Origin: Planctomycetota bacterium
GTDB lineage: Bacteria; Planctomycetota; UBA1135; GCA-002686595
Direction: 5' to 3'
Assembly: GCA_030746555.1 (NCBI GenBank)
Contig: JASLMK010000078.1
Coordinates: 112,988-176,987 of the forward strand
Length of the DNA stretch: 64,000 nt
Shown here: positions 7,412 through 17,139 of the stretch, piece by piece
Numbering within the stretch: position 1 is the stretch's first letter
How the letters are laid out: the number at the start of each line of letters is the position of its first letter
Position numbers and translations under genes: made by a program
Notes under the pieces: generated by a model
What the model was told of the DNA's origin: nothing
The model's input: the letters and a program-made list of their open reading frames with translations, nothing else
Databases searched by the model: none

Positions 7412-10005
7412 GCCCTCCCATCTGGTTCCTCGCCGGTGTCGCGGCGACGGTGACGGTCGCGCCCCTCGCCGGCGCCGCCGCCCAGAGCAACGGCCTGGTC
7501 GGCCACTGGCGCCTGGACCGGGGGCACCTTTCCGAAGGCGCCTTCCAGGCCGAGACCGGGGACCGCTCCCTGCGCCTGGGGGACGGCGTCGAGGCGGTGT
7601 TCGCCGGCGAGGGCCGGGGCGAATGCCTGGTCCTGCCGCCCGGCTCCCGCCACCTGGAGGTCACGCCGCGCATGGAGCCCCAGGACCTCCCCGCCGAGCG
7701 ACTCTCGGTCGAGGCCTGGGTCTGCGTCCACCGACCGCAGACCTGGGGCGGGATGCTCGGCGCCTTGGAGGACAACGGCGCCTACGAGCGCGGCTGGATC
7801 CTGGGCTACCACCACAGTCGCTTCACCTTCGCCGTCGCCACCGCCAAGGGCGGGAAGCTGACCTACCTCAAGAGCAAGACGACGTTCGTACCCGGCGAGT
7901 GGTACCACGTCGCGGGAACCTACGACGGCGAGGTGCAGCGCATCTTCGTCAACGGTCAGCTGGAGGCGGAGTCGACCGAGCAGGGCGGTCCCATCGCCTA
8001 CCACGAGCGCCACCAGGTCGTCGCCGCCGCCTACAAGGACCTGAACGAGAACCACCCCCTGGTCGGCGCCCTCTACGAGCTGCGCCTCTACGCTCGCGCG
8101 GTGCCCGAGCGCGATCTCCTCAAGCGCTACGAGCGAACCCGAGGCGTGCTGCCGCCGGTCGTGATCGAAGGCGCCCTGCCGCCCCCGCGGCCGATGCCCC
8201 CGCCTCTTGCGAAGCTCCAGCCCGCCATCAACGCCGCGATCGACCGCGGCGCCGACCACCTGCTGCGCCGCCAGCACCACGACGGATCGTGGGGCGCACA
8301 CATCGAGGAGTACCGCAACGGCGCGACGGCACTGACCACCTACGCCCTGCTCGAGTCCGGCGTGCGCCCCGACCACCCCTCGGTGAGGGCGGCGGTCGGG
8401 TTCCTGCGACGCAAGGCGCCGACCAAGACCTACTCGATGGGCTGCCAGCTCCTCGCCCTGGACGCCCTCGACGACCCCTCCCTCTCGCCGTGGATCCAGG
8501 AGCTGGCCGACCAGCTGGTCGCCTGGGAGCATCCCGGCGCCCGCGGACGTTGGGGCTACCCGACCGGGAACGAGGACCTCTCCTGCACGCAGTTCGCCGT
8601 CCTCGGACTGCGCAGCGCCGCCCGCGCCGGGGCGGAGGTGCCGCGCGCTCTGTGGTTGCGCGTGCTCGCGGGGCTCGAAGCTCACCAGGGAGCGCCGGTC
8701 GAGGTCGACTGGAAGCTCTCGCACGGCGGCGAGCGGCGCACCGGCAAGCGTTCCATCGCCGGCTTCACCTACCGTCCCGACTCCCAGCAGATCGGCTCGA
8801 TGACGACCGCGGGGATCGGCGTGCTGGCCATCGTCGAGGAGGCCCTCGCCGGCCGAATGCCCCGGCGCATCCGGCGTCCCTTCGAAGACAGCCGCCAGCG
8901 CGCCATCGGATGGCTGGAGACCTTCTACTCGGTCGAGCGCAATCCGGGCCTGGGCAGTGGCCGCTACTACTACTACATGTACGGCCTCGAGCGCGCCGGC
9001 GCCCTGCTGGGGCGCGAGGAGCTCGCCGGTCGGCCGTGGTACCGCGACGGCGCCGAGGTCTTGATCGAGAAGCAGGGCGGCGAGGGCGGTTGGGGCAGCG
9101 AGACCTCCACCGCCTTCGCGCTCCTGTTCCTCTCGCGGGCGACTTCCGCCGCCTCCACCGGCCCCGGCCTCAGCGCCGAGGGCAGCTCCTACGCCGTCGC
9201 CGACGCCGACGTCCATCTGCGGGCCACCGGCGAGTCGGAGATCACCGCCTGGATCGACGGATTCGACGCCGAGCTCCTGGCGGAGTACGCCGGGGAGGAG
9301 GGCGGCGGCCTGCGCGTGGCGCGCGTGGAGTACCTCGCCGACTCGGAGGTGGTGCGGACGATCGAGGGGGACACGAGCCGGCCGTGGAGCGGCGAGCGCT
9401 TCGCCTTCCAACACCGTTTCAGAGCGCCGGGCAAGCACCGCCTGCTCGCCAGGGTCCACGTCCTCGCCTTCGGTGCGGACCCCGAGATCACCGACGAGCT
9501 CGACGAGCTCGCCTCGCGCCCGCTTGCGATCGAGACCGTGGTCGATGCGGGAGAGTGGATGGAGGCAAACCTCGAGCTGCGCGGCACGAACCTGATCGAG
9601 GGCGGCGACGCCCTCGTCGCGGTGTCCAGCGGCGCCGATCCGGGCCACGCCATCGACGGCCTGTCCCCCACGCACTGGGTGTGCGACGCCGACGATGACG
9701 AACCCTGGCTGCGAGTCGATCTGGCGCGCAGCGTGCGCGCGCGCACATTGGTCCTCGCGCCCGCCACGAGCTCCATCGCGACCCGGGACGACTACGACGC
9801 CCTGCACACGGCGAGGGTGCGCATCAACGACGTCGAGGTTGAGGTACGTTTCCCCGAGGACCCCCTGGAACGGGCGGTCGTCACCCTCGACAAACCGTCC
9901 CGGGTGCGCCGGCTCGAGATCCGCATCCTCGAGCGCTCGCGCGGGAAGCGCAACCGCGGCCGGGCTGGATTCTCGGAGATCGAGCTGCGCGGGGGCGGCG
10001 ACTGA
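7408..10005 (+). CDS. Exported LamG-like + alpha/alpha-toroid protein
   Basis: 865 residues. A signal peptide (1-25, GAAAQ) is followed by a LamG/concanavalin-A-like jelly roll (about 28-230: GLVGHWRLD..., 'ERLSVEAWV', 'GEWYHVAGTYDG', 'IFVNGQLE'). After a Pro-rich spacer comes a prenyltransferase/squalene-cyclase-like alpha/alpha toroid (about 270-590: 'GADHLLRRQHHDGSWG', 'GEGGWGSETSTAFALLFL'). The C-terminal ~270 residues contain beta-rich segments, one resembling a discoidin-like fold ('GHAIDGLSPTHWV...DEPWLRVDL'). No cyclase DxDD motif is seen, so the toroid is probably a binding scaffold rather than a terpene cyclase. It overlaps the methyltransferase gene by 4 bp. Confidence 0.82.
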   Translation: MSPPIWFLAGVAATVTVAPLAGAAAQSNGLVGHWRLDRGHLSEGAFQAETGDRSLRLGDGVEAVFAGEGRGECLVLPPGSRHLEVTPRMEPQDLPAERLSVEAWVCVHRPQTWGGMLGALEDNGAYERGWILGYHHSRFTFAVATAKGGKLTYLKSKTTFVPGEWYHVAGTYDGEVQRIFVNGQLEAESTEQGGPIAYHERHQVVAAAYKDLNENHPLVGALYELRLYARAVPERDLLKRYERTRGVLPPVVIEGALPPPRPMPPPLAKLQPAINAAIDRGADHLLRRQHHDGSWGAHIEEYRNGATALTTYALLESGVRPDHPSVRAAVGFLRRKAPTKTYSMGCQLLALDALDDPSLSPWIQELADQLVAWEHPGARGRWGYPTGNEDLSCTQFAVLGLRSAARAGAEVPRALWLRVLAGLEAHQGAPVEVDWKLSHGGERRTGKRSIAGFTYRPDSQQIGSMTTAGIGVLAIVEEALAGRMPRRIRRPFEDSRQRAIGWLETFYSVERNPGLGSGRYYYYMYGLERAGALLGREELAGRPWYRDGAEVLIEKQGGEGGWGSETSTAFALLFLSRATSAASTGPGLSAEGSSYAVADADVHLRATGESEITAWIDGFDAELLAEYAGEEGGGLRVARVEYLADSEVVRTIEGDTSRPWSGERFAFQHRFRAPGKHRLLARVHVLAFGADPEITDELDELASRPLAIETVVDAGEWMEANLELRGTNLIEGGDALVAVSSGADPGHAIDGLSPTHWVCDADDDEPWLRVDLARSVRARTLVLAPATSSIATRDDYDALHTARVRINDVEVEVRFPEDPLERAVVTLDKPSRVRRLEIRILERSRGKRNRGRAGFSEIELRGGGD

Positions 10006-10245
10006 GGGCTCCCGCGCCGAGGCGCTGGAGTCCACGGCGGGGCCGCCAGCGCCACGATGAAGCGAGCCCCAGGGTCTGAGCGCGCTCGCGGTCGGATCGG
10101 TCGCGTCGGAGTGCCCCTCTCGGGACAGGGCCACCCAAGAGGCGTTCAGTACGAACGGAGGAAGGACGATAGAGTGGTCGCAGGCCCGCGAACGCGCTCG
10201 CCGCGGTTCGCCCCCGGGCGCCCTCACCGGACACGGACCCTCCCC

Positions 10246-10713
10246 ATGACCCCCTGGCAGACGCTCTCCGGACGCGCTACCGACGACCTCCCAAGGGAAG
10301 TCCGACGGCTGCTCGAGAGCGATGCTGTGCTGCACATCGGGACCGACTCCAAGACCGTTGGTTTGCAGACGCACTTCGTGACGGTCGTCGCCGTGCTGCA
10401 GCCGGGAAGCGGCGGGCGGGCGTTCCACCGCTCGACGAAGACCTCTCGCAGCAACTCGCTCGCCACCCAGCTCATCCACGAGGTGCAGCTCAGCATCGAG
10501 GCCGCCATGGAGCTGTGCGACGTGGCGCGTGAGGCGATCGTGCTCCACATCGACGCCAACGTCGAGGAGCGCCACCGCTCGTCGAAGTACGCGCCGATGC
10601 TCTCGGGCATGGGCCTGGGGAACGGGTTCAAGGTCCAGCTCAAGCCCCACGCGTGGTGCGCTTCCTGCGTGGCGGACTACGTGGTCCGTGGGCGCCACCA
10701 GCGCGTCGCCTGA
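10246..10713 (+). CDS. YkuK-like (DUF458) RNase H-fold protein
   Basis: 155 residues from the ATG at 10246; the frame is open further upstream but the added residues are Arg/Gly-rich and unconvincing. The core '[24 protein letters not shown]' begins with the D-S pair of the YkuK/DUF458 family, an RNase H-like fold. '[32 protein letters not shown]' carries the second acidic strand and the family's G-x-G block, and '[17 protein letters not shown]' closes the domain. Length fits the Bacillus family member of about 170 residues. The biochemical function of the family is not settled; a nuclease-type role is inferred from the fold. It stands alone between two unrelated operons; the 240 bp upstream hold no other gene I can see. 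Confidence 0.78.
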   Translation: MTPWQTLSGRATDDLPREVRRLLESDAVLHIGTDSKTVGLQTHFVTVVAVLQPGSGGRAFHRSTKTSRSNSLATQLIHEVQLSIEAAMELCDVAREAIVLHIDANVEERHRSSKYAPMLSGMGLGNGFKVQLKPHAWCASCVADYVVRGRHQRVA

Positions 10714-10837
10714 GGGCCGCGGGCGCGCGGGACCCCTCACGGAGTGGGCTGTCGGTCGGCGCCCGCTCCTTTGGTGGCGAGGTCGGACCGATCGTCGTAG
10801 GGTGGCGGAAGGGGAGTCGTCGCCCCCCGGAGCATCG

Positions 10838-12265
10838 ATGAGCGCCCATCAGCCCACCAGACGCGAGATCCTCAGGGTCGGCGGCGGCTCGTTGCTCGGC
10901 CTGAGCCTCGCTCAGATGCTCGAGTTGCAGGCCCGTGCGGGCTCGTCGGCGCACGGGGCGCCGGGCTGGGGGAGGGCCCGGAGCGTGATCCTGATCTTCC
11001 TCCAGGGAGGCCCCAGCCACATCGACCTGTGGGATCCCAAGGACGGCGTCCCCGAGGACGTGGTCAGCCCCTTCAAGACGATCCCCTCCCGCGTGCCCGG
11101 CATGGAGCTCACCGAGCTGATGCCCAGACTCTCCGAGGTGACCGACAAGCTGACGCTCATCCGCTCGATGAGCTACTCGCCCAACGGCCTGTTCAACCAC
11201 ACGGCCGCGCACTATCAGATGCTGACGGGGTACACGACCGACCGCGTCAGCCCCTCCGGCCAGCTCGAGCCGCCCAGCCCCAAGGACTTCCCCAACCTCG
11301 GCTGCAACATCACGCGCCTGCGGCCGCCGGACGTGCCGATGCTGCCGTTCGTGATGATGCCGCGCCCGCTGCAGGAGAGCAATGTGATCGGCAAGGCGGG
11401 GACGGCGGGGTTCCTCGGCCGCGCGCACGATCCGTTCACCCTGTATCCCACCGGTGACGATCTCGACAACGAGAAGATGAACCGGATCCAAGCGGGCGAC
11501 CTCGCTCTGCGGGGCGAGCTCTCCCTGGCGCGCCTGGAGCGCCGCGCGAAGCTGCGGAGCGCCCTCAATGAGCGCATGGAGGCCGTCGATCGCGCCGTCG
11601 CGCAATACGACCTCGACGAGTACACAGAGCGGGCCCTGGACCTGGTTCTCTCCGGCCGCGCACGCGATGCGTTCGACATCGACGCCGAGCCCGATTGGCT
11701 GCGCGACCGTTACGGGCGTACGACCTTCGGACAGTGCTGCTTGTTGGCGCGCCGGCTCGTCGAGGCGGGCACGCGCTTCGTCCAGGTCAACTGGCCCAAG
11801 GTCGCCAACTCCGACCGCCACTCCTGGGACGTCCACAAGGACCTCAACAAGCGGATGAAGAACGAGGCGGCACCGATGCTGGATCCGGCCCTGGCCAGCC
11901 TCTTGACCGACCTCGACGCCCGCGGCCTGCTCGACGAGACCCTGGTCGTGGCGGTCGGGGAGTTCGGTCGCAGCCCGCGCAAGGGCCTGTCGACTTCGGG
12001 CAACGACAACGACGCCGACGGGCGCGACCACTGGCCGTACTGCTTCACGGCGGTCGCCGCCGGCGGCGGCGTGAAGCGCGGGCACGTCCACGGCCGGTCG
12101 GACGAGACCGCGTCGGCGCCGATCGTCGACCCCGTCCACCCCGGCGACCTGCTCGCGACGATCTACCACGCCGTGGGGATCGATCCCGAGACGATCGTCA
12201 TGAACCACCTCAACCAGCCGCGCGAGCTCGTCAAGGGCAAGCCGGTGCTGGACCTGTTCGCATGA
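10838..12265 (+). CDS. DUF1501 family exported protein
   Basis: 475 residues starting at ATG 10838. The leader '[18 protein letters not shown]' is a twin-arginine-type signal usual for DUF1501. The body shows the family signatures: '[20 protein letters not shown]', 'MLTGY', '[23 protein letters not shown]', '[10 protein letters not shown]', 'RDHWPYCF' and '[16 protein letters not shown]'. DUF1501 is a predicted alkaline-phosphatase-fold enzyme of unknown substrate, usually encoded beside PSCyt1/DUF1549/DUF1553 genes in planctomycetes, as here. It is the first gene of a three-gene operon: its TGA overlaps the next ATG by 4 bp (12262-12265). An upstream extension of the frame is rejected because it would precede the signal peptide. 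Confidence 0.92.
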   Translation: MSAHQPTRREILRVGGGSLLGLSLAQMLELQARAGSSAHGAPGWGRARSVILIFLQGGPSHIDLWDPKDGVPEDVVSPFKTIPSRVPGMELTELMPRLSEVTDKLTLIRSMSYSPNGLFNHTAAHYQMLTGYTTDRVSPSGQLEPPSPKDFPNLGCNITRLRPPDVPMLPFVMMPRPLQESNVIGKAGTAGFLGRAHDPFTLYPTGDDLDNEKMNRIQAGDLALRGELSLARLERRAKLRSALNERMEAVDRAVAQYDLDEYTERALDLVLSGRARDAFDIDAEPDWLRDRYGRTTFGQCCLLARRLVEAGTRFVQVNWPKVANSDRHSWDVHKDLNKRMKNEAAPMLDPALASLLTDLDARGLLDETLVVAVGEFGRSPRKGLSTSGNDNDADGRDHWPYCFTAVAAGGGVKRGHVHGRSDETASAPIVDPVHPGDLLATIYHAVGIDPETIVMNHLNQPRELVKGKPVLDLFA

Positions 12266-13746
12266 GAGCCCTGGGACTCGGGGGCGCGTGCCTCGCGAGC
12301 TCGCTCGCCCTGGCGACGCCCGACGACGGAGCGCCGCCGGTGAGCTTCCAGCGGGAGATCGCGCCCATCCTGCGCGCGCGTTGCCAGGGCTGCCACCAGC
12401 CCGCGCTCGCCGAGGGAGACGTCATCCTGTCGAGCTACGCGGGGATGACGACCGAGGAGGCGGGGAACCTCGTCGTGCCCGGTGATCCCGGCGCGAGCTC
12501 TCTCCTCGAGGTACTGCTGCCCCTGGGTGACTTTCCGCCGTCCATGCCCGAGGACGGCGAGCCCCTGAGCGCCGCCGAAGTCGATCTCGTCCGGCGCTGG
12601 ATCGCCGAGGGCGCGCCCGACGACACGCCCGCCTCCCTGGGGCGACGGCCGACCCCCGAGCGGCCGCCGGCCTACCGCGCGCCCGGCCTGATCACGAGCC
12701 TGGACTTCTCGCCGGACGGCACGCTGCTCGCCGTCACCGGCTACCACGAGGTCCTGCTCTTCGCCGTTGACGAGGAAGGCTCCGTCGCCGGCGAACCCGA
12801 CGGGCGGCTCGTCGGCCTCTCCGAGCGCATCGAGTCGGTCGCCTTCTCCCCCGACGGCACGAAGCTCGCCGTGGCCGGCGGCTCGCCGGGGCGCCTGGGG
12901 GAGCTGCAGGTCTGGGACGTCGCCGAGCGCCTGCTCGAGCTGTCGGTTCCCGTGACCTTCGACACGATCTACGGAGCGAGCTGGTCCCACGACGGGACGC
13001 GCATCGCCTTCGGCTGCGGCGACAACACCGTGCGCGTGGTGGACGCCGCCAGCGGCGAGGAGCTGCTCTACCAGGGCGCCCACGGTGACTGGGTCCTGGA
13101 CACCGTGTTCTCGAGCGACTCCACCCACCTCGTCAGCGTCGGTCGCGACCGCTCGATGAAGCTGATCAAGGTCGCCACCCAGCAGTTCATCGACAACATC
13201 ACCAGCATCACGCCCGGCGCCCTCAAGGGGGGCCTGATGGCCGTCGACCGCCATCCCGAGCGAGACGAGCTCCTCACCGCCGGAGCGGACGGCACGCCGC
13301 GCATCTACCGCATGTACCGGGAGAAAAAGCGCGTGATCGGCGACGACTTCAACCTCATTCGCGCGCTCGAACCCATGAAGGGTCGCGTGTTCTCGGCCTG
13401 CTTCAGCCCCGATGGCCAGCGCGTCCTCGCCGGGAGCAGCCACGCCCGAGCGGGCACGGTACGGGCGTACTCGGCGGCCGACGGCTCGACGATCTGGAGC
13501 CGGGAGCTGCCTGGCGCGGTGTACGCCGTGGCGGTGAGCCCGGACGGGTCACGGGTCGCCGCGGGCGGATTCGACGGGCACGTGCGCCTGTTCGGAGCCG
13601 AGGACGGCGGGACGGTCGGGGAGTTCGTGCCCGTGCCGCTCGAAGCGGCGGGCACCGACTCGACCGCCGAGCCCGGCGAACGACGCGTGGCGGAAGGCGG
13701 CGTGGAGCCCGCACAGGCGAGCGGCCGCGGGAAGGGCGACGCGTGA
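12262..13746 (+). CDS. Exported c-type cytochrome with WD40 propeller
   Basis: 494 residues. A signal peptide (about 1-19) is followed by a planctomycete-type cytochrome domain with heme motif C41-Q-G-C-H45 ('[19 protein letters not shown]'). The distal '[26 protein letters not shown]' probably holds the Met ligand. Residues about 140-470 are WD40/YncE-like repeats ('[17 protein letters not shown]', '[18 protein letters not shown]', '[17 protein letters not shown]'). The product is periplasmic and probably electron-transferring. It overlaps the DUF1501 gene by 4 bp and the following PSCyt1 gene by 4 bp (GTGA), so the three proteins are likely made in fixed ratio and may form one complex. Its substrate is unknown. 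Confidence 0.91.
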   Translation: MRALGLGGACLASSLALATPDDGAPPVSFQREIAPILRARCQGCHQPALAEGDVILSSYAGMTTEEAGNLVVPGDPGASSLLEVLLPLGDFPPSMPEDGEPLSAAEVDLVRRWIAEGAPDDTPASLGRRPTPERPPAYRAPGLITSLDFSPDGTLLAVTGYHEVLLFAVDEEGSVAGEPDGRLVGLSERIESVAFSPDGTKLAVAGGSPGRLGELQVWDVAERLLELSVPVTFDTIYGASWSHDGTRIAFGCGDNTVRVVDAASGEELLYQGAHGDWVLDTVFSSDSTHLVSVGRDRSMKLIKVATQQFIDNITSITPGALKGGLMAVDRHPERDELLTAGADGTPRIYRMYREKKRVIGDDFNLIRALEPMKGRVFSACFSPDGQRVLAGSSHARAGTVRAYSAADGSTIWSRELPGAVYAVAVSPDGSRVAAGGFDGHVRLFGAEDGGTVGEFVPVPLEAAGTDSTAEPGERRVAEGGVEPAQASGRGKGDA

Positions 13747-16700
13747 TCCGCCCTCTCGCCACCGTGGTCTGTGCGGCGGCCCTCTGCGCCGGCGCGAGCA
13801 TGGGCCGCTCCCTCACGCCCGCCGCCGGACGCGGCGAGGCCCTGCCCGCCGGGAAGAACATCGTCGCCATCGACGCCCACCCCTCCCGCGTCGTGTTCGA
13901 CCGCCGCTACGACTACGCCCAGCTGCTCCTCACGGGCACCACCGCCGACGGCCAGCGGTTGGACATCACGCGCGCCGTGCGCCTCGCCGAGCCCTGCGAA
14001 CTCGTGGAGGTCTCCCCGCGCGGGATCGTGCGCGCCGTCGCCGACGGAGCGGGCGAGCTGCACTTCGAGTACGGCGACCGGACCATCACCCTGCCCGTCG
14101 AGGTCTCCGGCCAGGCCGATCCCTACGAGGCCGTCTTCGCGACCGACGTGATGCCCATCCTGACGCGGGCGGGCTGCAACGCCGGCGGTTGCCACGGGGC
14201 TGCAAAGGGCAAGAACGGCTTCCAGCTCTCGCTGCGGGGTTACGACCCCGACTTCGACCACGCCGCGCTCACCGACGACCTCGCCGGCCGGCGCTTCAAC
14301 CCGGTGCGGCCCGACCAGAGCCTGTTCCTGCTCAAGTCCACCTCCACCGTCCCCCACGAGGGTGGCCAGGTCCTCCTGCCCGACTCCGACCACTACGAGA
14401 TCCTGCGGACGTGGATCTCCCAGGGAGCCCGCCGGGCGGTCGCGCCGTCGAAGGTCACCTCGCTCGAGATCATCCCCGCGGCGCCGACGATCCCCCAGGC
14501 GGGCATGAGCCAGCAGATCGCCGTCATCGCCACCTTCGACGACGGGGAGCGGCGGGACGTGTCGGCGGAGGCCTTCGTCGAGACAGGCGACATCGAGGTC
14601 ACCTCCGTGGACGACGCCGGCCTGGTGACGGCCCTGCGCCGGGGCGAGGCGGCCATCCTCGCCCGCTACCAGGGCCAGTACGCCGCGACGCGCCTGCTCG
14701 TGATGGGCGAGCGCGAGGGGTTCGAGTGGGAGGCGGCCGAGCCCCACAACTTCATCGACGAGCTGGTCTACGAGAAGCTCCAGCGCACGAAGACCCTGCC
14801 CAGCGAGCTGTGCACGGACGCGGAGTTCGCGCGGCGGGCGCACCTCGATCTCACCGGCCTCGCGCCGACCGTGCGCGAGTCGAGGGCTTTCCTGATGGAC
14901 GCCCGCGAGAGTCGGCTCAAGCGCGAGGAGCTGATCGACCGCCTGATCGGCAGCGCGGACTTCGTCGAGTACTGGACGAACCGCTGGGCGGACCTGCTCC
15001 AGGTCAACGCGAGGTTCCTCGGCGGCGCCGGGGCGGGACGATTCCGCGATTGGATCCAGGCGGCGGTCGCGAGCAACATGCCCTACGACGAGTTCGCGCG
15101 CCGCATCCTCGACAGCAGCGGCTCGACCCAGGAGAACCCGCCGGTCTCCTACTTCAAGGTGCTGCGCGAGGCGGACGTGGCGATGGAGAACACGACCCAG
15201 CTCTTCATGGGCGTGCGCTTCAACTGCAACAAGTGCCACGACCACCCCTTCGAGCGCTGGACGCGCGACCAGCACTGGGAGATGGCGGCGTTCTTCGGAC
15301 GCATCGAGCGCAAGAACGTCCCCGGTTCGCCGGCCATGCCCAAACGCAACATCACCGACGAGGGCACACCCCCGGCCTACGAGGAGATCATCGGCGACGC
15401 GGCCGAGGGCGAACTCACCCACCCCGACACGGGGGCCGTCCTCGCGCCGGTCTTCCCCTTCGAGCACGCAGCGATGCCCGCTAGCGAGGGCTCGCGGCGC
15501 TCGCGCCTGGCGGAGTGGATGACCGCGGCCGAGAACCCCTACTTCGCGCGCAGCTACGTCAACCGCCTGTGGAGCTACTTCACCGGCGCTGGGCTCATCG
15601 AGCCGGTGGACGACATCCGGGCGAGCAACCCGCCGACGAACCAGGCGCTGCTCGACCGCATGACCGAGGAGTTCGTCGACTCGGGCTTCGATGTGCGGAA
15701 GCTGATGCGGACGATCCTGCGCTCGCGCGTCTACCAGCACTCGATCGAGACGAACCCGTTCAACGAGGACGACGAGCTGAACTACTCCCACGCCCGCGCC
15801 CGGCGCCTGCCCGCCGAGGTCCTGTTCGACGCGGTCCACCGCGCCGTCGGGCACAGGCCTTCCCTGCCGGGGGTCCGGCCCGGAACGCGGGCCGGCGAGC
15901 TCGTCGATCCCGCGGTCAAGGCGGCCGACGGTTTCCTGGACCTCTTCGGCCGACCGCCGCGCGAGAGCGCCTGTGAGTGCGAGCGCTCGAGCGGGATGTC
16001 TCTGGGGCAGGCGCTCAACCTGGTCAACGGTCCCACGGTGGGTGACGCGATCACCGACCCGCGCAACGCCATCGCGGAGCTGGTTGCCCACGAGGCCGAC
16101 GGACGGGCCGTCGTGGAGGAGCTCTTCCTGTCCTTCCTGTGCCGCATGCCCACCGACGAGGAGCGCGCGCGCTTCGGCGAGGCCCTCGATCCCGCCGTCC
16201 TCGACAATCGCAACGCCCTGGGCCCGGCCGACAGGGCCGAGCTCGACGCGGCCGTGCTCGCCTGGGAGGCGGCCAACCCCAGCGCGGCGTGGACGCCTCT
16301 CGACGTGGGTGTGCAACGCTCGGCCGGCGGGGCGGAGTTCACCGTGCTCGAGGACCGCTCCTTGTTGCTCAGCGGCGCGAACCCCGAGAAGGACACCCTC
16401 ACTCTGGTCGCCCAGACCGAGCTCGTCGGCATCACCGGCGTGAGGCTGGAGGCACTCTCGGACCCGAAGTTCCCCGGAAAGGGGCCGGGGCGGGAACAGC
16501 ACGGCAACTTCGTCCTGAACGAGCTCTCCCTCAGCGCCATGCCCCTGGGAGACCCGACGGCGGTCGCGCCCGTCGCCTTCTCGGTGGCTTCGGCGAGCTT
16601 CTCCCAATCTGGCTACGCCGTCGCCGGCGCGGTGGACGCAAACCCGGCCACAGGCTGGGCCGTACATCCCAACACCGGCCGAAGCCACACGGCGGTCTTC

Positions 16701-17024
16701 GAGACCGCCGAAGACGTGGGGCAGCCGGGGGGAACACTCCTGGTCTTCACCCTCGACGAGCAGTTCGGAAGGATGCACACGATTGGACACCTGCGGCTGT
16801 CGGTGACGACCTCCCGGCGGCCGGTGCGCCAACCGAGCCTCCCACTGGACGCGGCCGAGATCCTCGCGACCCCCTCCGGGCAGCGGAGCGAGGCCCAGCA
16901 CGCACAGCTGTACCGGCACTTCATCGCGGAACACCCCTCTCTCGCCGCGAAGATCCGCCTGAGCGCGGCTCAGGATCTGGCTTGGGCCCTCGCGAACAGC
17001 CCCGCCTTCCTGTTCAACCGCTGA
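13743..17024 (+). CDS. PSCyt1 / BIG2 / DUF1549 / DUF1553 cytochrome
   Basis: 1093 residues, GTG start inside the upstream stop (GTGA). A signal peptide is followed by a beta-rich region. Next comes an unusual heme site C145-N-A-G-G-C-H151 (CX4CH) in the 'GCNAGGCHGAAKGKNGFQLS' context, the planctomycete cytochrome PSCyt1 variant. A BIG2 Ig-like domain (about 235-325) is followed by DUF1549 (about 345-545), which includes a second heme-type motif C495-N-K-C-H499 followed by DHPFE, and DUF1553 (about 570-950: 'RSRLAEWMTAAENPYFARSYVNRLW'). The C-terminus has a carbohydrate-binding-like beta domain. These large exported proteins accompany DUF1501. Their reaction is not known; oxidative attack on a polymer is a common guess. 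The arrangement is intact and full length. Confidence 0.92.
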   Translation: MIRPLATVVCAAALCAGASMGRSLTPAAGRGEALPAGKNIVAIDAHPSRVVFDRRYDYAQLLLTGTTADGQRLDITRAVRLAEPCELVEVSPRGIVRAVADGAGELHFEYGDRTITLPVEVSGQADPYEAVFATDVMPILTRAGCNAGGCHGAAKGKNGFQLSLRGYDPDFDHAALTDDLAGRRFNPVRPDQSLFLLKSTSTVPHEGGQVLLPDSDHYEILRTWISQGARRAVAPSKVTSLEIIPAAPTIPQAGMSQQIAVIATFDDGERRDVSAEAFVETGDIEVTSVDDAGLVTALRRGEAAILARYQGQYAATRLLVMGEREGFEWEAAEPHNFIDELVYEKLQRTKTLPSELCTDAEFARRAHLDLTGLAPTVRESRAFLMDARESRLKREELIDRLIGSADFVEYWTNRWADLLQVNARFLGGAGAGRFRDWIQAAVASNMPYDEFARRILDSSGSTQENPPVSYFKVLREADVAMENTTQLFMGVRFNCNKCHDHPFERWTRDQHWEMAAFFGRIERKNVPGSPAMPKRNITDEGTPPAYEEIIGDAAEGELTHPDTGAVLAPVFPFEHAAMPASEGSRRSRLAEWMTAAENPYFARSYVNRLWSYFTGAGLIEPVDDIRASNPPTNQALLDRMTEEFVDSGFDVRKLMRTILRSRVYQHSIETNPFNEDDELNYSHARARRLPAEVLFDAVHRAVGHRPSLPGVRPGTRAGELVDPAVKAADGFLDLFGRPPRESACECERSSGMSLGQALNLVNGPTVGDAITDPRNAIAELVAHEADGRAVVEELFLSFLCRMPTDEERARFGEALDPAVLDNRNALGPADRAELDAAVLAWEAANPSAAWTPLDVGVQRSAGGAEFTVLEDRSLLLSGANPEKDTLTLVAQTELVGITGVRLEALSDPKFPGKGPGREQHGNFVLNELSLSAMPLGDPTAVAPVAFSVASASFSQSGYAVAGAVDANPATGWAVHPNTGRSHTAVFETAEDVGQPGGTLLVFTLDEQFGRMHTIGHLRLSVTTSRRPVRQPSLPLDAAEILATPSGQRSEAQHAQLYRHFIAEHPSLAAKIRLSAAQDLAWALANSPAFLFNR

Positions 17025-17139
17025 CCCCGGGAAGCCGGCTGTTCCCCCTTTGGCGATGGAGTCGGAGGTGCAGGCGACCGCGGCGCAGGGCGGACTCCGG
17101 CCTGTACACGCTCGGCGTCCCCCGCGATGCTGGGGAACC

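Noticed and set aside
7177..10740. A 1187-codon open frame on the minus strand opposite the LamG gene
   Set aside because: High-GC shadow: composition is Arg/Gly/Ala-rich without domains, while the plus-strand genes carry clear motifs.
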